From Clostridia bacterium (GTDB lineage: Bacteria > Bacillota > Clostridia > Christensenellales > Borkfalkiaceae), in the NCBI GenBank assembly GCA_017503885.1, contig JAFVSF010000259.1, positions 1 to 11,279 of the forward strand: a stretch of 11,279 nt of DNA, in the 5' to 3' direction. Shown here piece after piece: positions 7,496 to 11,279 of this stretch. Position 1 is the stretch's first letter, and each line of letters begins with the position of its first letter. A program made the position numbers and the translations under genes. The notes under the pieces are model-generated. The model did no database searches. It was not told the origin of the DNA and saw only the letters and a program-made list of their open reading frames with translations.

Positions 7496-8089
7496 ATGGA
7501 AGAAAAAAAGACTTTTTACGTTACTATTAGCAGACAGTTCGGCTCAGGTGGTGCAGAAATAGGCTCAAAACTTGCTACAAAACTTGGAATTCGTTGCTAT
7601 GATAAGTCTATTACTGAAATGACCTCTGCAGTTACCGGCGTTTCTAAAAAAACGGTAATTTCTTCTGAAGAGCAAGTAGCAAACGCTTTTTGGTATTCCG
7701 GTTTTTTAGGTGGAGATTCTGCAACCTACGATAAAGTTAACGGTGCACACGAAGAAGTTATTAAAAAACTTGCTCAAAAGGGCTCTTGCGTGTTTATAGG
7801 TAGATGTGCCTCGCACGTGCTTAAAGACAAAGAAAACGTTATAAAGGTGTTTATTTGTGCTCCTATTGAAATTCGTAGAAAGAGAGTTTCCGAGGGTTAT
7901 AAAATTACCCCTGTAGAGGCAGGCAAACTCATTGCTAAAAACGATAAGGCTCGTTCTGCGTATTACAAAAAATATACTAAAGAGCAATGGGGTAAACCAG
8001 AAAATTACGACCTTATAATCAACACGAAAATCGGCGTTAAAAAGGCAACGGCAATCATTGCCGATTACGTAAAAGAAATAATGAAATAA
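7496..8089 (+). CDS. cytidylate kinase-like family protein (PF13189)
   Basis: The 197-residue cytoplasmic protein starts with the family's Walker A variant in SRQFGSGGAEIG (12-23). It also has GRCASHVL (102-109), an arginine-rich nucleotide-binding stretch around IEIRRKR (125-130), a lid-like KARSAYYKKYT (151-161) and YDLIINT (171-177) near the end. This matches the 'Cytidylate_kin2' family of about 200 residues, predicted to phosphorylate CMP/dCMP or a related small molecule with ATP. Bacteria often carry a canonical cmk elsewhere, so the physiological substrate is uncertain and I give no gene symbol. GGAGG at 7486-7490 fixes the start. It heads an operon with the membrane protein 12 bases downstream. 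Confidence 0.85.
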   Translation: MEEKKTFYVTISRQFGSGGAEIGSKLATKLGIRCYDKSITEMTSAVTGVSKKTVISSEEQVANAFWYSGFLGGDSATYDKVNGAHEEVIKKLAQKGSCVFIGRCASHVLKDKENVIKVFICAPIEIRRKRVSEGYKITPVEAGKLIAKNDKARSAYYKKYTKEQWGKPENYDLIINTKIGVKKATAIIADYVKEIMK

Positions 8090-8101
8090 GTAGGAATTAT
8101 T

Positions 8102-9403
8102 ATGAAGGAAATATTTTCCCAAGCCATACAAAAAATGAAGAGAAAGGATTTTCTCGACGATATCGTAAGGGAAAAAACTGCCGAAATTAGCGAGATTACT
8201 GCCGAAGTTGCCGTTTGGAGAAAGAAAAACGGTGGAAAAGCAGGTACGGAATTAGATATTAAGATTTTTCAAGCAAATGCCAAAAAAGCAGAACTTGAAA
8301 AACTTATTTCTAAATGCAAGGCAGAGATTAAAACTTTAAAAGCAGAGATTTTAGAACTTTTAACCGATTGCTACGCTAAGACGGATAAGCCCGAAATTAT
8401 TGCTAAAATAGAGTCTGCCGCATACCACGCTTTCGAGGGTAAAATTAAACTTTTGTCCGATAAAGAGGCAGGTGGTTTGTGGGGCGATTGCGAAATTATA
8501 GGTGCTATAGTAACCCACGATAAAAAGAAGAAAAACACCACTGCAAAACTGGTTAACGCAGGTGCAGTAAATTCAACGGGTTTGCTTATTAAACGCCCTA
8601 AGATTTACGTTTACGTTTACGATAAAAAGCAAGAAGAGGGTATTTTATTCCCAGAAAACGACAGTTTTAAAACTAGAGCAAAGCAAAAGAAAGAAAATAA
8701 GTTTGTTAAATACGTCGCAAACACCTATTTAAACGACAACGTTTATATTGCGTTAGGTTTCGTTTTATTATACGCCCTTTTCGCTATATGGGCAGTGGTA
8801 GGTGGTTTTGCAAGTAGAACGTTTGGCGAATTGCAAATTAGATATCCATTGGCAATAGGTATGTGCATTGGCTTGTTTACTTTAGCCACTTTAAAAACTG
8901 CTAAAAAAGGTGGAATTGCAGACTTTTTACCAATTGTTTCTATAGACGTTTCGCTAGTTGCTTTTGGTTGTTCTTTTGGATACACCAACGTGTTAAGAGC
9001 AATGGTTTTCCCTGCAATTTTATTCGCTTACGGTGTTATAGCCATATTTTTGCGTTATAAATGGGGAGAAGAAAACGGAGAAAAAACCTCTCTTGAATAT
9101 TTGATTCCAGTGCTTTTAGGCGTTGTCGTTGCCTTTGTGTTTAGAAAAATGTCAAAAGCAGGTCTAGCATACTGGGTAACTGCGATAAGCGTATACGGCG
9201 TGGTGTTTTTAACGGCATCTGTGCTTTCAATTTTAAAAAGAGGAACTAAACTCGGCAAGGTTTGTGCTTTAGTATCTTTTTGTGGTACGGCGTTTTGCAT
9301 AACCTGTTTACTTTTAGTCCCAAACGCATTATTCTCAGCACTTTTTATGCCTGTAGCCGCAATAACGGGCTTAGCACCAATTTATGCAAAGATGAAAAAA
9401 TGA
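8102..9403 (+). CDS. unrecognised membrane protein: N-terminal coiled coil, C-terminal multispan domain
   Basis: I do not recognise this 433-residue protein. Residues about 18-92 are rich in Lys, Glu, Ala and Leu with heptad-like spacing, suggesting a coiled coil. Residues 95-185 form a soluble region that includes a Lys-rich KKKK (141-144) and strand-like IYVYVY (168-173). From about 213 onward there are roughly eight hydrophobic spans (near 213-236, 248-265, 273-293, 299-317, 332-348, 354-377, 386-405 and 408-427), ending in a basic AKMKK tail. The basic N-terminal half is likely cytoplasmic. AGGA at 8092-8095 supports the start. Its stop overlaps the start of the HAD gene (ATGA), so the two are translationally coupled. 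Context does not reveal a role; a transporter, a sensor or a membrane-tethered scaffold are all possible. Confidence 0.85.
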   Translation: MKEIFSQAIQKMKRKDFLDDIVREKTAEISEITAEVAVWRKKNGGKAGTELDIKIFQANAKKAELEKLISKCKAEIKTLKAEILELLTDCYAKTDKPEIIAKIESAAYHAFEGKIKLLSDKEAGGLWGDCEIIGAIVTHDKKKKNTTAKLVNAGAVNSTGLLIKRPKIYVYVYDKKQEEGILFPENDSFKTRAKQKKENKFVKYVANTYLNDNVYIALGFVLLYALFAIWAVVGGFASRTFGELQIRYPLAIGMCIGLFTLATLKTAKKGGIADFLPIVSIDVSLVAFGCSFGYTNVLRAMVFPAILFAYGVIAIFLRYKWGEENGEKTSLEYLIPVLLGVVVAFVFRKMSKAGLAYWVTAISVYGVVFLTASVLSILKRGTKLGKVCALVSFCGTAFCITCLLLVPNALFSALFMPVAAITGLAPIYAKMKK

Positions 9404-10224
9404 TACAAAAAAAATATAAAGCCTTGATAAGCGATTTTGACGGTACGCTTGCTTGTACTGACAAAACCGTTACTAGAGAAAACTTAAAAGCAATAAACGA
9501 ACTTTTTTCCCAAGGAAAAAAGTTCGCTCTTTGTACGGGTAGAATGACTACTTCGGCACTTATGCTTGCCCAAAAACTTCCGTTTAAGCCACTTATTGCA
9601 ACGTATAACGGTGGCGAAATTGTCGATAGTGCAACGGGCGAAATTTTATCTCGTCACGTTTTAGAGCCTGAAATTATGCTTAAACTTATCGATTACGGTA
9701 GAGAAAGAGGGCTTTATTACCAAATTTTTACTGATGAGGTAATAGTTGAAAAAATTACTGAAGTAACCGAATTTTACTGTTCTATTTGCAAAGTAAGAGC
9801 AGTCGAGGTCGGCGACCTAAAGGAATATATTTTGCGTGAGCAAAAAGGCTCGCCAAAACTTATGCTTATAAACTTCAAAGGGGACGTCAATACTTATATT
9901 GAAGAAATAAACGAGATTTTCGGTAGCGAGGTTGAGGCTGTTCGTTGTTACGAGGGTATGATAGACGTTACTTCTCTTGGTGTAAACAAAGGGCTAGCCG
10001 TTAAAGATTTGAGCAAAATTTGGGGTATTACCCCTCAAGATTGCGTTGCCGTTGGAGATGAGGGTAACGACGTTGCTATGTTCAAGGTTGCAGGCGTTGG
10101 TGCTTGTATGGTAAACGCTCGTGAAGAGGTTAAAAAGCACGCAGATTACGTTACTAAAAACAATAACGACGAAAGTGGCGTTGCAGAGGTAATTCAAAAG
10201 TTTTTGATAGAGGAAAAGTTATGA
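9400..10224 (+). CDS. Cof-type HAD-IIB hydrolase (sugar-phosphate/FMN-type phosphatase)
   Basis: The 274-residue protein carries all four HAD motifs: SDFDGTL (nucleophile Asp12 and acid/base Asp14), LCTGR (Thr46), NKG (Lys198) and GDEGNDVAMF (Asp220, Asn223, Asp224). The C2-type cap between motifs II and III, roughly 85-185, places it in the HAD-IIB/Cof group. Such enzymes are cytoplasmic Mg-dependent phosphatases acting on sugar phosphates, FMN, pyridoxal phosphate or similar metabolites, and specificity cannot be read here. I chose the ATG at 9400, which overlaps the upstream stop as ATGA. The same frame stays open back to 9262, but those extra residues overlap the membrane protein gene and precede the conserved domain. 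The stop overlaps the next gene in the same way. Confidence 0.9.
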   Translation: MIQKKYKALISDFDGTLACTDKTVTRENLKAINELFSQGKKFALCTGRMTTSALMLAQKLPFKPLIATYNGGEIVDSATGEILSRHVLEPEIMLKLIDYGRERGLYYQIFTDEVIVEKITEVTEFYCSICKVRAVEVGDLKEYILREQKGSPKLMLINFKGDVNTYIEEINEIFGSEVEAVRCYEGMIDVTSLGVNKGLAVKDLSKIWGITPQDCVAVGDEGNDVAMFKVAGVGACMVNAREEVKKHADYVTKNNNDESGVAEVIQKFLIEEKL

Positions 10225-10418
10225 GAATAAGATTAAATGAAGATAAAGAAATCGTTGCAACCGTTAGAGAGGGTTTGATTGCAAAAGGTGGGTATTGCCC
10301 TTGTAGAGTTGGCAAAAAACCAGAATTTAAGTGTATGTGCGAAGAGTTTCGCCAGCAAATAGCAGATCCGAACTTCGAGGGGCTTTGCCATTGTAAATTG
10401 TTTTATAAAGAGAAATAA
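10221..10418 (+). CDS. ferredoxin:thioredoxin reductase-type catalytic (beta chain) protein, PF02943-like
   Basis: The 65-residue protein has six cysteines in three CxC pairs: CPC (26-28), CMC (38-40) and CHC (56-58). In the well-studied cyanobacterial FTR catalytic chain the three pairs likewise read CPC, CPC and CHC; four cysteines bind a 4Fe-4S cluster and the other two form the active disulfide. The outer pairs here are 30 residues apart, as in that enzyme, but the middle pair sits closer to the first (9 and 15 intervening residues instead of 16 and 8). The protein is short, and no variable (alpha) chain gene is next to it. It probably passes electrons from ferredoxin or a similar donor to a disulfide partner in the cytoplasm. 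Its ATG overlaps the HAD stop, and AGGA at 10211-10214 is its binding site. Confidence 0.8.
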   Translation: MRIRLNEDKEIVATVREGLIAKGGYCPCRVGKKPEFKCMCEEFRQQIADPNFEGLCHCKLFYKEK

Positions 10419-10435
10419 TAAAAGCGTTTATTTTA

Positions 10436-10484
10436 AAGTGTGTTAGCGTGATTGCTTTGTTAAATCAAGTTAACGCACTTTTTT
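10436..10484 (+). terminator. long-stem terminator of the four-gene operon
   Basis: An 18-bp stem (10436-10453 with 10463-10480) has two G-U wobbles and one G-A mismatch, closes a 9-base loop and runs into six T residues (10479-10484). It starts 17 bases after the FTR-type gene stop and insulates the rRNA promoters from the operon. Confidence 0.8.
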
Positions 10485-10631
10485 GTTTTAATTTTACTCT
10501 TTCGTAAAAATGCAATATATATATTATATAATAATGAAACTATATTTTGTGGTGTAAATTGTGTAGTTATACAGTATTTAGTGAGGACAAAAGTTTAGTA
10601 AAATTTTTTATAAAAAAGTGCAAAAAAACTA
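10485..10631 (+). other. gene-free AT-rich region upstream of the rRNA promoters
   Basis: I see no credible gene here. The stretch is very AT-rich, with an alternating A/T run at 10513-10533. Its last 45 bases (A- and T-tracts just before the first -35) have the composition of an UP element, which in rRNA promoters binds the RNA polymerase alpha subunit. Confidence 0.4.
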
Positions 10632-10660
10632 TTGACAAAGGCAAATTAAAATGCTAATAT
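10632..10660 (+). promoter_or_regulatory. rRNA promoter P1
   Basis: A consensus TTGACA (10632-10637) and TAATAT (10655-10660) are separated by 17 bases. A and T tracts lie directly upstream. The predicted start, seven bases past the -10, is a G at 10667. Confidence 0.8.
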
Positions 10661-10753
10661 ATGCAAGCACTCGTGAGGGGGCGACCTAGAAAGAGCACGA
10701 AAAAGCACTGCAAAAAAAGTTTGAAAAAAACTTTAAAAAGGCGTGAAAAATGC

Positions 10754-10782
10754 TTGACAGTGAAAGAATAATGTGTTAAGAT
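10754..10782 (+). promoter_or_regulatory. rRNA promoter P2
   Basis: A consensus TTGACA (10754-10759) and TAAGAT (10777-10782) are separated by 17 bases, 122 bases downstream of P1. The predicted start is again a G (10788 or 10789) and falls exactly at the base of the first leader hairpin. Confidence 0.8.
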
Positions 10783-10788
10783 AGGTAG

Positions 10789-10825
10789 GCTATCGCGAGA
10801 TGGCACTCGGCGAACGGTAGTTCGC
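10789..10825 (+). other. two stacked hairpins at the start of the rRNA leader
   Basis: The first hairpin (10789-10804) is a 6-bp stem, GCTATC with GATGGC, closed by a GCGA loop of the stable GNRA class. The second (10810-10825) is a perfect 6-bp stem, GCGAAC with GTTCGC, with a GGTA loop. They are five bases apart and would form the extreme 5' end of P2 transcripts. Confidence 0.65.
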
Positions 10826-10893
10826 AAACGCAGATTAAAAATTGAATAGAAGGAAATGAATTGAAACAAAATATCTTTAAGATATGAACGTTC

Positions 10894-10922
10894 TTGTCAA
10901 TTTATTTATTTGAGTGTATAGT
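10894..10922 (+). promoter_or_regulatory. possible third rRNA promoter P3
   Basis: TTGTCA (10894-10899) and TATAGT (10917-10922) are each one base from consensus with a 17-base spacer, 140 bases downstream of P2. The predicted start near 10929 would leave a leader of about 80 bases before 16S. It lies inside the P1/P2 leader, so it may instead be only an AT-rich part of that leader. Confidence 0.4.
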
Positions 10923-10980
10923 AAAATATACATCCTAAAAAGCAGTCAGCAAAAAGACGCAAATTAAAAACGTTAGAGCA

Positions 10981-11000
10981 GTTGTGTAGAGAAACACAGC
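10981..11000 (+). other. hairpin just upstream of the 16S 5' end
   Basis: GTTGTGT (10981-10987) pairs with ACACAGC (10994-11000) in a 7-bp stem with one wobble and an AGAGAA loop, ending 11 bases before the mature 16S start. This position fits a role in precursor folding or processing of the rRNA leader. Confidence 0.5.
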
Positions 11001-11011
11001 TTTAAGACATT

Positions 11012-11279
11012 AAACTTAAGAGTTTGATTCTGGCTCAGGACGAACGCTGGCGGTGTGCTTAATACATGCAAGTCGAGCGGAGTTAAAGGGGCTTGCTCCT
11101 TTAACTTAGCGGCGGACGGGTGAGTAACGCGTGAGCAACCTGCCTATATCTGGGGAATAACACAAAGAAATTTGTGCTAATACCGCATAATATCTAGATA
11201 AGGCATCTTAATTAGATCAAAGATTTTATCGGATAGGGATGAGCTCACGTCCCATTAGGTAGTTGGTGAGGTAACGGCC
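11012..11279 (+). rRNA. 16S ribosomal RNA, 5' part (runs off the right edge)
   Basis: The universal 5' motif AGAGTTTGAT begins at 11019 and is followed by TGGCTCAGGACGAACGCTGG and the ACATGCAAGTCGAGCG block. Aligning to the E. coli 5' end places nucleotide 1 at about 11012. The 268 bases present cover helix 1 through V1 and V2 and stop in the conserved region following V2. V1 is a helix with arms AGTTAAAGGGG and CTCCTTTAACTT around GCTTG. The pattern GTGAGCAACCTGCC after the conserved GGCGGACGGGTGAGTAACGC is typical of Clostridia. The 23S and 5S genes would lie beyond the window. Confidence 0.98.

Noticed and set aside
7706..8131. 141-codon open frame antisense to the cytidylate kinase-like gene
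   Set aside because: It is a shadow of a well-supported gene, rich in Phe and Asn from reverse-complemented Lys and Val codons, with no recognisable domain.
9262..9399. N-terminal extension of the HAD protein
   Set aside because: It lies wholly inside the upstream membrane protein gene, has no ribosome binding site and precedes the normal HAD N-terminus; the ATGA overlap start is better.
10510..10557. Fifteen-codon plus-strand frame in the AT-rich region
   Set aside because: No ribosome binding site, only low-complexity residues; expected by chance.
10716..10734. AAAGTTT/AAACTTT hairpin between P1 and P2
   Set aside because: The stem contains a single G-C pair and lies in an A-rich tract, so it is unlikely to act as an attenuator.
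10654..10869. 71-codon minus-strand frame in the rRNA promoter region
   Set aside because: It overlaps P1, P2 and the leader hairpins and shows no protein-like features.
10871..10900. ATATCTT/AAGATAT palindrome and a boxA-like GTTCTTGTCAA before 16S
   Set aside because: The palindrome leaves too small a loop for a stable RNA hairpin, and the boxA match is poor and overlaps the -35 of the possible P3.

Overview
The window is AT-rich DNA from a low-G+C Gram-positive-type bacterium, most likely an anaerobic member of the Clostridia. The clues are the 5' end of a 16S rRNA gene with a clostridial V1-V2 pattern, strong AGGAGG-like ribosome binding sites, lipoprotein signal peptides, and a gene set common in that class (PF06695 membrane protein, cytidylate kinase-like protein, stand-alone ferredoxin:thioredoxin reductase-type catalytic protein). 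An uncultured gut lineage is plausible but cannot be proven from this sequence.

Layout. (1) 1-1016: two minus-strand genes, the N-terminus of a small lipoprotein that runs off the left edge and a TtcA-family tRNA thiolation enzyme. (2) 1017-1142: a short AT-rich divergent promoter region. (3) 1143-7294: a plus-strand pair, a PF06695 small membrane protein followed after 20 bases by a giant 1825-residue lipoprotein. The lipoprotein has a Ser/Glu stalk built from 36-bp tandem repeats, about 18 degenerate beta-grasp-like modules, a Ca-loop-like motif, a six-cysteine knuckle and a distinct C-terminal domain. A textbook terminator with a TTCG loop closes this unit. (4) 7404-10484: tandem promoter candidates and then a tight four-gene operon, made of a cytidylate kinase-like protein, an unrecognised coiled-coil/multispan membrane protein, a Cof-type HAD phosphatase and an FTR-type iron-sulfur protein. 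The last two junctions are ATGA start/stop overlaps. The operon ends at a long hairpin terminator. (5) 10485-11279: a ribosomal RNA operon control region with two strong and one weaker sigma-A promoter and several leader hairpins, leading into the first 268 bases of 16S rRNA.

How it fits together. The tRNA enzyme and rRNA operon are housekeeping. The four-gene operon probably serves intracellular phosphate and redox chemistry, but no shared pathway is evident. The giant lipoprotein is the most unusual element: a surface-anchored repeat protein with no recognised catalytic domain, best guessed to be an adhesive or scaffolding surface protein. I see no mobile element, CRISPR array, tRNA gene or defence system.
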